DNA from: Hydractinia symbiolongicarpus | Lineage: Eukaryota; Cnidaria; Hydrozoa; Anthoathecata; Hydractiniidae | Assembly (NCBI RefSeq): GCF_029227915.1 | Contig: NC_079886.1 | Span: forward strand, 21,056,501-21,120,500 | Reading direction: 5' to 3' | Length of the DNA: 64,000 bases | Part shown: in pieces, positions 48,701-60,407 of the stretch | How the letters are laid out: every line of letters starts with the position of its first letter | Numbering within the stretch: the stretch's first letter is position 1 | Program-made: the position numbers and the translations under genes | The notes under the pieces: generated by a model | Told to the model about the DNA's origin: nothing | The model's database searches: none | Seen by the model: the letters and a program-made list of their open reading frames with translations, nothing else

Positions 48701-51700
48701 AGTAAAACATTCTCAAATCATATTACAGGCAGACTCGTAAAAGTTGGATCAAAATGGCACACTTGGGGCAGGCTAGAATATTAGAAAAAAATTAATTTTA
48801 TAATTAAAGAAAGAATTCAAAAATATAATATAATAAAACTTGACGCAGAAGTGATACATCTTTACAACATGTTTAAATGAAACATCCCTGGTAAAAAAGC
48901 ACCTTGTCCTGCAGCCTTAACAAAAAATGGCAGACAGGAAATTTTCTACACAGACATAATATAAAGAAAGACAAAATTTGTTAACAACAGGATTTTATTA
49001 TCAGGCTTTTTAGATGCTGATTTACATCAAATTACATCTTAAAATTTTAATAACTTTCGCTTCCTAATTCTTACTCAAATCAACAAGTGATCCTCTTATG
49101 ATTTACCCCCTCCACTCGAAAAGAAATTTATCATTTTAAGTTTTTTACAATCTGAACGGTTAGAATTCAAATTGTATATACAGTAAATCGAGTGGCACAA
49201 AACAGAGAAGAGCAGGAAATCAATTTTTTTTGCTTTTAAATATTCCTGCATTTTTCTTGCGTAATATACATTAAATAGGCAAGGATAAGGAGACAAGGCC
49301 TGGGACGAGTAAATATATTACTCACCATTTGTAGATATGGAATGCTGACGTTAAAACTTTCATTCATATTTGCATGCCATACTAAGCGCACATTTGTGAT
49401 ATAAAACATCCCAAGATTTCCCTAAAAGAGTAGCGTGTAAAACAATGACATTTTATAAGCTTAAGCTGTATAAAAAGATGTTTTAAAATCACAACAAATA
49501 AAAAATAAATAATATGAATAAATAACCTGGTCACTTGATAGGTTCCACACACCAGTAACCTAAAATTAAAAATTGTATTAAAAAGATTGGATTTATAAAA
49601 CTGAACATGTGACTCGTTATAGTGTGCTGGACTAACACATCAGTAGTACAGATGACTCTTTCTTCTAATTAGTATAATTAGGGTAGGTTTTATAACATGT
49701 TTTAGGAACCACGGTGCCTATGTGAACCACGGTGCCTATGTGAACCACGGTGCCTATGTGAACCACGGTGCCTATGTGAACCACGGTGCCTATGTGAACC
49801 ACGGTACCTATGTGGGATACATCAGTTAGTATAAATTCTTCAAGCGAGAAGTTATTGGTCCAAGTGGCAGTGTTAAAAGCTAATGTGAAGGTTTACTTTA
49901 GACTCAAAAAATTTTCAGTCATAACTTTGTTGAGTTTTTTCCAAAATTGTGCCTCCACCACAACGTAGGAAAAATAATTTCAAATTATAAATTATAAAGT
50001 TTTTCCTGACGATTATTATCAATGAAATTAATAAACCAGGGCTGTCAATGACACTTATACTTATTAGAATCCATATTATAAATAAAAAAGTACTTTTTCG
50101 TATATTTGTTCTAATGGCAGTAAACGCAGTTGTTTCTCATATACTAATGCTCCACGCAACTTCAATTCACGGTACATTTTTGATGTCTCATAAGCTCTAA
50201 AATGCAACAAAAAAACATGCTTAATAGACACTATTTTGTTACTGTTTGAACAAAATAAGAAATTAAAAATTATCTTACCGAAAAACTGAAAGAATAGTTG
50301 AGAACAAACGTGGACTTCCAGGGATCTAGAGGGAAAATTATAAAACATAGGGACGCACAAAAAACTGAATTTTTGTGACCATTTCATTCCACCCCTTTTT
50401 TCTAACCAAAGAATAATTACACATCCTTGTTTGAAGTCCTTGAAAACATTTGAATACTATTCTAGACTAATTTTTTATGACAAAAAGACAGAAAATATTT
50501 TCAACTTTTTTTCTTTCCTGGTCATAATCTGGTCCAATTTTGTCAATTTTTGTATTTTCACCAAATCTCCTCTTAAGGTGCACACATTTCAACTTTATTT
50601 TTTCAAAAATCAGAAATTAGAAAACAAATAAACAAATCAACAAACTCACCAAGCTAGTAAAAATAAATTCAAATCTAGTATTGTTGCATTTTGTCAATGC
50701 ATAAAGAGCTTCTGTTTGACCTCGAAGTTTCTAAAATAAATAATTTTGCTTAAAAAAGATTGGTGCTATCACTACATAAGCAAATTCTAATTGCAAAATA
50801 ATTTACAATAAAAAAAGTTATCATCCCTACATTACATATATACTGCAATTCCACTTTTTATCCCCTCAATTTATTTGCTAGAACTATTATTATCACGCAA
50901 TCAACAAGTGTATTGTGAATAGCAAGCATTATATTAAAAATACGAAAATGCAGTAGGGCAAGTATAAGTACTTTTAAATAATTTCACACATTTGAATATG
51001 TTGAACCATTTTAAAATGACTTACAGAGACAGCGGTTTTTACATTGAAGTTCAGAACGCAGTTGTAACCAATGGCTAAAAAAGGTTAGTGCAAGTACACA
51101 TATACATGTAAAAGCTTTCACGATCATATTTATATAATTTTTTGTTGTTTAAATTTGTGTGATTTTTCGATAAACTCAATAAACGCCATTAAAAAAGAAT
51201 GTAAATTACAAATTACTAAAAAAATCAACTGCTATGCAGTGTTGTGTATTAAAAAAATAGATTAGTCCAACAAAGATTAGATATTTTCTATCCAGCAACA
51301 ACATGAAACGCAGTTACAGCTTAAATAGAAAATGAGATAAAGGTGCCATAAAAACTTACACAAGTTTACTCTAGGCATGGCTTGTGAATGCCATATTATA
51401 CGAAGATTCGTTACCATCATTTTCCCTACAAGCAAAAATTATTCATAGTTGCAGAACTGCTTATACATAGCGCAATTTACAATAAGCACCCAGCTTTAAA
51501 TACTTGATATATTTGATATATGTAGCAAGAAAAAAAAGGTTCATAAAGTTTCTCAGTCACATAAAAGCATATTTTGAAGAAAGTTCTAACACATTACAGT
51601 GTTACCATCATTTTAAATTCTGATTTCCAGTTTTTTTCACAAAAGGTTATATACTCCAGCCTCCATAGGGCAAAATTGATATTTAAGATAATTTTTTGCG

Positions 51701-54700
51701 AAAAAAGCCTACTACATACAGAAATAAACGTAAAAGATGTAGAAAAGACAACATTAAAAAGATTATGTATCAGCCTGATACTAAATTATCATCAAAAAAT
51801 TGTAACAAGCTCTTAGACAATCTTGATGTTAAAAGTTTCACAACAAGCTGTTTCTAACCTCTATCACCATTGTTACCCTTTGTATCTTCTACAGATTCCA
51901 AGTGGTCAATGAGGACCTAAAAACATGCAGTAAAAATAAAGCAAAAAATTTTTTAAAATTCTAAAATATTTAAAAATATTTTTCCCACCAATAGGCATCA
52001 TCAGGAATAGCTTGTAATCGTACACAGGGAAGCCGATATATACACACCATATTTATGAGTTTGAGTGCAATAACAAAGTTTTTTCTACAAAGCATTTCTA
52101 GCTAGTGGCTCCATAAATTTTAATTATTGTTCTTGACTTGTACCTGAACCGAAACATCTGTCATATTAAAAAATGTTTTATGAATTATGAATTAACTGAA
52201 GGACAACATAGCTGCTTCTATGATTCACATTGCCAAGAAAAGAATGTGTGTAAATTTTATTGCCTGAGAAAAATTTGGAAATAAAGTAAAACAATTTCCA
52301 GGAATCTTAAATTTCAAGTTGAAATTTTGTTATCAAGAAAAAGTGTACATAGCATGTATTAGAAGAATTCTTTGTAAAGAATATGTTACCAACACAGATA
52401 CCACATGTTCACAAAAAAAACATGCATGAAACCTCCATAGGTTGGATGTTTTGAAGGAGTTTGATTTGTAGTTGCTTTTGTATTATTCTATTTAAGACAT
52501 TAAATCTTGTTACTGGTAAAGAAATGTTACAAAAAACTGACAACAATTTGCATGGCATCAATCAGAAAGTTACAACTCTACTGAATGTTTTGCTTGTATC
52601 GCAAGTTGCAAAGATTTCTAGATACTTTTGAAGGGTCCAAGTGATCGTAAAATTTTTAATGATGTCTGACAAAATTGTCTTGTGTCCCTGTGGCTTTTAG
52701 TTAAAAACCTGAAACAAAAATTAATATGAATTCTACACATACCTCACCAGGTCTCATTTTCATTTGCCTAAAATATTAAATATAACAATGGATGAGGTGA
52801 AATAAAATGCACATGCAAATTTTTTTTGTGGAATTCCCTGTAAAAAGCTTTCAAAATATTCAAAAAACCTGTTAAACAACTGGGATCATACAGCTGCAAT
52901 ACACATCTCTATTGGCTTCACATTATTAAAGTCCAACTATGAAGTGTGGTACTTACAGGTAAAAAGTTTTTATTTATGTGTTAATGTCCATTCCTACAAT
53001 CAAATAAGAATTTCTTATTGGAATTAATGTGAATTTTTTTATATTTTTAGAAACTTTCCACCACATAGACAGTCAGAAACTCCAAATTTTGCTGACATGA
53101 GGTACTGTTTTCTATTACATATGTCTTGGCAAAAAATTGTGTCAATGTTACTGGACATGGGAAAAAGAAAAAACAGGAAATGTACAACATAGCTGCTAAG
53201 TCTTAAACATTATGACACTCATTCTCTTTTACTGTTCAGATGAAATCCCCCCCCCCCCCTGTCATCATCTCTATCCTGCAATTCTAAAAATATTTTTATT
53301 TCAAAGCTTTTGATGCTAAAAAAAATTGCTTTCCATTCACTTTTGTTAATTTTTTTACCTAAGCACCTGTCTATAAACCCTCCAACTAAAGACGCTCTAA
53401 GCAATGAAGCACTGCAGTGTAGGTTACAGGCAATGCATGGAATATTCACTGTGATAGGTATTGTTTGGAAATCTTATAGAAGCTAAATTTTCAGCAATTT
53501 CTTTTCAACTTTTAATGATTAAAATTCTTTATTTTCTATTTATTAATATTTCTATATGTCTAGAAGATGGTGTAATGCTGATGGAAACATAATACCAGAA
53601 ATGGATCCTCTAAACTAGGGCTGATTGCTATTCCAGAAGGGTACATGCCATGTGGGATGACATTATCAGAGACAACTGAATCATGTCATGAACTTATTTA
53701 CTGTGAATGTAAAAATCATTGTCAGGGTAGATGTAAATGCAAGAAATCAAATCTTTCTTGCACTGAACTTTGTGCATGTAGTGGTAGTTTATAATTTGAA
53801 GAAGTATCCATTATACTCAAATATACTGTCCATACTTGATTTCAAAAAAAGGGATCATTGTAAAAATGTCATTCTCTCTTATTTTAAACAGTTGTAGCTT
53901 TTTCTGATATGAATTAATAAGATAGGGGGTTAAAATCTTAGACTTGTTACCAAACTAGCAGACAATGTGATGACGCCTTAATATCACAGTACTTAATTTT
54001 AAACAAGCATGGCTTTCTATGGCAGAGAGTTTAAAGGGAAATGATTTTTGTTAGGACCAAATTATCTTAACAGTGGTATATGATATGTCAGATCTGACAG
54101 GTTGGTACAATTGGAAAGAATGTAGAAGAAGAATTGTATGACAAAATTTCTGGAATCAGCATCTAACTATGTTCCAGTATTATATACCATGACCTATTTG
54201 GAAGTAGAAAAAAAAATTCTAGCAAAAGTTTTAGGCATCTCTCTGTTGAAAATCTTGATCAGAATATTATGTGTTTGTACCAAGCTTCAGTTTTTAGTAT
54301 TTGAAGTATTCTACTGTCTAGTTGATGTTATTGCTTATTATACAAAATTCTTAAAAATATACAAATTTCTTAAAAATAATTTTGCTATAGTGAGGACTAT
54401 TGAGGACTATACTGTAGCAAAATGATTTTTAAGAAATTCGTTTAGCTTTACTTCTATCATATATATAGATCTAAAAACGCTGATCAATTAAATGTATAGG
54501 GTCATGTGTTTTGATGAACAGTTAAGAGAAATATCTTTTCAACCCTTTAAAGGTTTAAGGATTTTTAATGACATCATCAACCAAATTTTGTCCAACATGT
54601 TTCTTAGTAACTCATGCAGGAGATAGTGTCAGTTATTGCCACTTGTTTCCAAGTTATTTGGCCTTAAACTTGTAAGCGCAGTCCAATGGGTTAACTAACT

Positions 54701-55186
54701 TTAATACTACTACTATAATCTCAATCTTTATGATAAAGTATGTTTAAATAACTAATAGACCAATAAACTTATTTTGTTCACAATTGCGCATTTCTTAGGA
54801 GGAAAAATATATCTTCTTTAGAAAGCTAAATTTTTATCTGGTTTGGTATTTCCAGTCACAGAAAAACTTAGCCTATTAATATAATAGACTAGAGGTTAAC
54901 CTGTGGAAAAATCCACAAATCACAGCTTTTATTTTTATAGGTTTTTATGTTTTGTTTGACCTAAAAAAGTTTTGATAACAAGTTTGCATGTTGTACTGTA
55001 ATTTGTCTAATGGCACATTTTAAGCTTCAACAAAAAGATTGCTGGGACTACTAAAACGTTTAACAATAACGCTAAAACGTTTAACAATAACGCTAAAAAC
55101 ATAGTAAACATGCTTTATACATACTGAGATGTAATATCAAATCGCACATCCCTGTCTTCCCAAAGCAGCTCATTTTTGCTAGACAT
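45783..55186 (-). CDS. BBS5: BBS5, BBSome subunit
   Basis: Sixteen exons on the minus strand: 55186-55125, 52767-52743, 51916-51859, 51425-51360, 51074-51025, 50730-50650, 50325-50279, 50196-50094, 49559-49527, 49421-49326, 48541-48479, 47735-47652, 47368-47318, 47089-47003, 46109-46086 and 45887-45783. They sum in frame to 344 residues (human 341). BBS5 is a core BBSome component that binds phosphoinositides through two PH-like (DM16) repeats and acts in ciliary membrane trafficking. Conserved blocks include [116 protein letters not shown] and the C-terminal [20 protein letters not shown]. All donors and acceptors are GT and AG. One donor (49526, GTTATT) is weak. Confidence 0.97.
47153..47280. 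repeat. Tetranucleotide microsatellites in opposite orientation
   Basis: A TGAA run (about 47153-47172) and a longer ATTC/ATTT run (about 47221-47278) in a BBS5 intron are complementary and could pair. Confidence 0.7.
49706..49813. repeat. 18-bp minisatellite, six copies
   Basis: Six contiguous 18-bp copies of GAACCACGGTGCCTATGT in the BBS5 intron between exons 8 and 9. Five are identical and the last differs by one base (GGTACC). No spacers. Confidence 0.95.
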
Positions 55187-56380
55187 TCCAACAACCAAAA
55201 ATACTGACTTTGATCTGTATTTCTATTGTCTAAAACAATAAAAAAATTTATCAATATATAACTGGGGACAGTTCACACAAAGAGCTAACAGTGATAATGC
55301 AAAACAAAGAAATTTGTTTATATTATTATAAATTCTTGCATGCAGACAACTAACTAGCTAAATTTATTTTCTAGAAAGCTGTTTACAAAAATTATAAGGA
55401 CATGTAGAGGAAGGTAGGTGAATAGCCATGCAAAAACAATTGCTGTTGCTTTGTTAATCTTTACCAAACTTGTTCTTATTTTGTTCTTGATGGTAAGAAC
55501 ACAACTTCTGAATTCAGTTTAATTTTGTCCAAATACTTCAAATGTGAGAAGTGATGCAACCAATAGATGTTGACGCTGTTCTTTAATTGTATTATGAACA
55601 AAACTGTAATCATTTTCTACTTTAAATATCTACCTAGCAGGGATGTAACAAAAAAAACATCAAAATAAAATGTTGAGATGAGCTAGCTAGCCAACCAGCT
55701 TGCACAACAGCTAATCTAGCTAGCTAGCTAATTCATTCAGTAACAATTTGTAGAAAAGACGTCTATAGTATATATTTATATATCTGTAGGTATGTAAATC
55801 TTTTTTACTTCTGACTATATAGTATCATAGATATCATTACCACATGTTCTGAAAGCAAAATCCATCTCTCTATCTCTCTCGCTTTTAAAAAAAAACATTT
55901 TCGTTGACAGCAAATTTTTTTATGACGTATTAAGTAGACTGCAATGGGGTAGTCAAGTTCAGTATCCAGGCTATAAATTCAAACCAGCAAAGCGAGCCTG
56001 GTAGCGCGAGCATTTTGCGCCATGAGCGATGTCTTATCATTTGTCACAAATAACGCTATGCTAAAGTGTCCTTTTTATCATTTATGGATGGTCTGTGATG
56101 TAGCAAAGCAATAGCTTATCGGATACCAAGGCAGATATTGATCCCTTAGTTGTGTTGAATATTTTTTGACCAGTAAGCTGAGAAAATTCCTCAGAAATTT
56201 TAGTGGCCGAGCTAATTTTATTTCCTAATAGACCACAAATTTTAGGTGCAAAATGATACCGAATAATCGCCCACTCCCGAAAGTTAATTTTTTGATTTCC
56301 TTTCGCGCACTCCAATCGGATTAAAAACAGCATATTAGAGTGCAATAATAATGTTACATTGTAAGTGACATCATTCTCTT
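55187..56380. other. Region upstream of BBS5
   Basis: Presumed BBS5 promoter. I looked for an RFX X-box (palindromic GTTGCC/GGCAAC type) and saw no convincing match. CTAG-rich microsatellites lie at 55681-55732. On the minus strand 56326-56082, an open frame (LECAKGNQKINFREWAII and on, 82 codons to stop) has coding-like composition but no recognised family. Confidence 0.45.
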
Positions 56381-56536
56381 TCCCAGAGCTCTTTGAGATT
56401 AAAACGTAAAGAACTCTGTGGGTCGTATCCTCGTCCCCAGAGATTGTTGTCTGATGTTGAAGCCGATAGCGCTACTTGACGGCTCTAACGGTCTCGATGT
56501 CAAAAAAGAAAAAATCCCTGCCGACGAGGTTGTGGA
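56381..56536. repeat. Fold-back MITE remnants
   Basis: An inverted pair, CCCAGAGCTCTTTGAG with GAACTCTGTGGG (56382-56421), is followed by CCTCGTCCCCAGAGATTGTT (from 56429) and an inverted end CCGACGAGGTTG (to 56532). This resembles two overlapping or nested copies of the local fold-back family. Confidence 0.55.
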
Positions 56537-57394
56537 TGCAGTGGCATGTCATTTATCTAAATAACGCAGCGAAAAAGGCTTTTCCTTGAAATACCTATGT
56601 TTCCTATTTTCTACACCCTCCCTCTTTTAATAATTTTCAATACTTTTTCCAACACTCCGCCCGCGTTTATTCCCATGCCCCGATTTCAAGGTACTCCAAA
56701 GTGACGAAATTTTTAATTGGTGACGAAAATTATGTCCGATGAAAAATTTTGTGCGACGAAACTTTTGTCCGACGAATAAATTTGTCCAAAAGCAAATTTT
56801 CTACTATTTTAAAAATTTACATTTTTATCTCGAAAACTCATATAGGCAACCAACTGGTTCCTTTTACAACAAAATTTGTTAAAATTCATGACTTAATATC
56901 TCACTGACTTGGAATGCTTTTTTGACCTAATAATAGCCTTCCCCCTTCAGGATTCGAACTTATCAAGATCCAAGCAATAAAACTAAATTTAATCGCAAGC
57001 ATGAGAAAACCAAAAGTAAATCCTTCTTGCCTTAAGGTATAAAACTTTTGAACAAATTTTTAGGCTTTTGGAGAGGGATTTTCAAGAAAAAACAATCACA
57101 AGCATTTAAAGAACAATTCCTTTCACTTCTGACAGAATCTACATGCTTCTAAACGGATTTTCAACTATCTCTACAACGGATTGTGCGTTACAGCTTCTGT
57201 AATTCCAGCTGCATCGAACCCGTTGATGATCATTTCTTCTTCGTTGCTTAAATGGTGGTAAAGTTGAACGCTCCAGGATGCGTGCAATGGTTTTAAATCT
57301 GACAACTTTGAAGAAATCTTTATATCCGCAGAATCAATGCCTTGTTACAAGCTCGTGAGCTTGTTACAAGCTCGTGAGCTTGTATTAAAACGCA

Positions 57395-57482
57395 AATGTG
57401 TCCTACAAGAATGGAAATTTTTGCCTCTCTGAGCACCGACACGGGAGTCGTCGTGTGTTCGAATCTCATCTTGGTAACTATT
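57395..57482 (+). repeat. tRNA-like fragment
   Basis: Contains a B-box match GTTCGAATC (about 57458) within CGTGTGTTCGAATCTCATC and a TTGGTAAC end followed by T runs. The 5' half does not form convincing D and acceptor arms. Likely a tRNA-derived SINE relic rather than an active tRNA gene. Confidence 0.4.
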
Positions 57483-57944
57483 TTTACTTTTTTTTTCTTT
57501 TTTCTTTTTTAAAAAGATAAGACAAGTGTTCAAAACACTTATTTAACTAGCTAGTAAATAAAGGTGTTTCCACCAAACTTTTTAAAAGTGAATGTAGGCA
57601 GAATTAACTGAATTAATGAATTTCGCAAATTTTGGGGTTTGTGGGTTTGTGGTCTTTCTTCTTCCTGTCGGTCGGTTCACCCAAGACGGACCCATCGAAA
57701 ATTAAAATTTCGAGGAATTTTCCGTTCAGGAAGATCTCACAAATCAATTTTGAAAAATAACTGCGTAGTGTGTAACAAATATTATTGCGTATCTGAATAG
57801 TAAAATATGTCGTGTCTAACTTCGTAACAAAAATCCCAATTTGATAGACAACATTTTGTAAACTTTATTCGCGAGGTTGTTTGCGTATATCATACGTCTT
57901 GTTTTGTACTGCGGAAGACATACCTTGAAAAAAGTAAAATAGTA

Positions 57945-58301
57945 ATGGCGTACAGCTTTAACGCACGTGGATTTCATGTGTATCGAAGTACTACTTGGAC
58001 TGAGGTTAAACAGGAAGATTTAGTTTCTGTCGAGATAGAAAGTAACGACGACTCCAAAAAAATTAATCCATATAGCTGTGCGATCAAAACATTTCTTGGA
58101 CAGCCTTCACAACTAACAACAGTGGCACATATTTCTAGAGAGATATCCAGACACACATTTTTCTTCTTGAAAGAAGAAAATGGAAAAATCGAATGATCAG
58201 TCCACAGTACAAAATATCATCCATCTCCGATTCCAGCAGAGGGTTTAGAGATTCCTCTAATGTTAACGTTTAAAAGTACACGTTTCATTACACATTAAAA
58301 A
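57945..58301 (+). pseudogene. HIRAN-like ORF with in-frame stop
   Basis: ATG at 57945. The frame runs 83 codons to TGA at 58194-58196, then stays open in the same frame for about 34 more codons (VHSTKYHPSPIPAEGLEIPL and on) to TAA. The pattern GFHVYR, a short acidic stretch, NPYSCAIK, then HISREISRHTFFFLKEENGK and LEIPLMLTF fits the HIRAN-like domain carried by many cnidarian repeat ORFs. The TGA falls where such proteins have a glycine, so a point mutation is likely. An acidic and basic tail region follows to about 58480. It is a transposon relic, not a host gene. Confidence 0.55.
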
Positions 58302-58850
58302 TGAAGAACTTCGTTACATGATTATATTCATATGATTACGAATCACAAAAAATATATTCAGAGGACGAAGAATGTGATGATATAAACTTTATAATTGAAC
58401 AAGACAAAGATGAAGAAGTGGTCGAACCAAAGGGTAAAAGAAAAAGCCGCCAATCATATACGAGACGGCATTCGAATCGTTAGAAATCGAGATATGTAGT
58501 GAAGTGATTAAAACAAGAGAAAAAAACCTTGTATCGTATTCATCAAAACCGAATCATCAAAAAATGAAGAAATCGTAGCGTAGAAAAAAAACTGATCTTA
58601 TATATTTTACAAAATTACACTTGTAAAATATCTTTGGTGCTATATTTATTTGAAAAATATAAGTTTACTAAGGATATACAACGTTTGTGGTATTTGTTTT
58701 CACCTGTATATTAGCTGATTGAAGTTTTAATAAAAAAGAAAACAAAACATAAAATGGACAAAAATTTTCGTCGGACAATATTTTTCGTCGGACAAAAGTG
58801 ACGAAAATTTTGTCCGACAAAATATAGTGTCGTTTTGGGAAAAGTAATCC

Positions 58851-60407
58851 ATGGAATTTCCTCATAATTTTTTGTATGTATGCTGGACTTATTTTGACAT
58901 TTTTATATATCAAAAATTTTGTTTCTATAACTTATGGCGTAAATATAGTTACATTTTGGGGAAATTATAAAAGCCTACCCCTGAGCTAAACCAGTTGACC
59001 ACTAAAAAGCAAATGTAAATGATATCAGCAACGATTTAGATGTGCTTAAAATGTCATAACATATATACCGTAAAAATTATCCGTAGTCATCTTCTAGTAT
59101 TTTGTCCAATCAGATTGTAGCTTTCACGCAGAAAGTTTTTAATGTTGCGCAATAATAATCTAGCAGTAGATTGACTTTGTCGAAGACTGGCTTGGTATAT
59201 TCTTGACCGCAGAGCTTTTTGAGATAAACGTTGACAGTAGTTTGAGGTTTTATCTTGAAAAGCTCTGGGGAGAAGAATGTGTCTTGATATACACGCATTC
59301 CTTATAATATACGTGTTTGTAAGAAAGGGAACTGATCACAACCAATTTTTGCGCTTAAGTCTTTTTTACAATCTAGTACGCATGCACTTATTGTTTCGTA
59401 AATTAGAAGGGCTGGCTGCTGGCTACTAAAGCAGAGTAGGACAAGCAATAAACTCTTACTTGTCAGGGCCAATCGACCTTTGCTTCGCGTGCAGATTTTA
59501 AACTGCATTCTCTCGTAAGTGTGACATTTAGAAAGTCCTTTTTTTCCAGTCAAGCTGTCCTATTCACGGTTTATGCAGTTTTTGCGAAATAATCTTATGT
59601 ACGTAACTAGTTTTTCTAAACTTTTAGTGCTATCTTATAACACGGACCACCCTTTTGATTCTAACACATACCCTTTATATTCTTTTAACTCTGCAATGAG
59701 AAACTCTCCTCTTGTGATTGTAAAACTGAGGTCGAGGTTGATTTTATTTTGATTATATCGTTTTAAAGTTAATATGTAAATTGATGCAAATGTTAGCAAT
59801 ATATGTAGTGGTAGTTAGAAAGAGGAACAAATGTACTCGCCGTATTTCAATCTCTTTCCAGAATAAAGGAAATCTAGGGTCAAAATACAACCAACAACAA
59901 CAATCTTGACCCTTTTCGATCCCGGATCGTTTATAAACTCCGATATTAGTATTTTGGATAAATTTTATGTTTTTAATAACTTCGCAGAAAAAGGTGCTGA
60001 CATCAGGAACAATTTGTTGCTACCATTTTATTTCTTTGTGACGCACTAGTAAACCCAGACAGAATAAGGCTAATGTGCGAAGAATGTGTGTCAAATTCAC
60101 GATTTCATATCAATATTATTAAAAATAAATCATATAATAAGAAAGAATTCTTTTTGTATATTGATTTATACCTATATTTACTAAAATAAATAATTCATAA
60201 AAAACATTTCTCCATCTCAACTAAAGGTTTATCAAATGAGTGAAGTGTTTTTCTATTACGAAAAGCGAGATTAAATTTAAAGGGAAAATTTTTTCAAATC
60301 TCTTCGTATTGACAAAGTACGAAATACAAATATATGCCGTTCGTATGCAAGCGATTTTTTATGGCAGCGAACAGAATCAGCTTAATGATAATTTCTTTCG
60401 CACTGTT
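58851..60407. other. Intergenic upstream of the DCTN2 3' end
   Basis: No gene. 59210-59267 is an inverted pair (CAGAGCTTTTTGAGATAAA with TTTATCTTGAAAAGCTCTG, one gap) like the inner part of the fold-back family. The rest is AT-rich. Confidence 0.5.
59210..59267. repeat. Fold-back element remnant
   Basis: Two arms of about 19 nt, CAGAGCTTTTTGAGATAAA and TTATCTTGAAAAGCTCTG, pair around a short loop. The CAGAGCTCTTTGAGAT motif also occurs at 56384. Confidence 0.65.

Larger units (their letters stand above)
56690..58850 (+). mobile_element. Decayed DNA transposon with HIRAN-like ORF
   Basis: Both ends carry inverted arrays of a GTCCGACGAAAATTTT module (left about 56700-56790, right about 58756-58830, reversed). 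That gives imperfect terminal inverted repeats of about 90 bp. Between them lies one plus-strand ORF with a HIRAN-like domain, plus a tRNA-like stretch. Outer boundaries are approximate and no target duplication was fixed. I cannot name the superfamily. Confidence 0.55.

Noticed and set aside
57395-57482. Functional tRNA gene
   Set aside because: A B-box is present but a full cloverleaf cannot be drawn.
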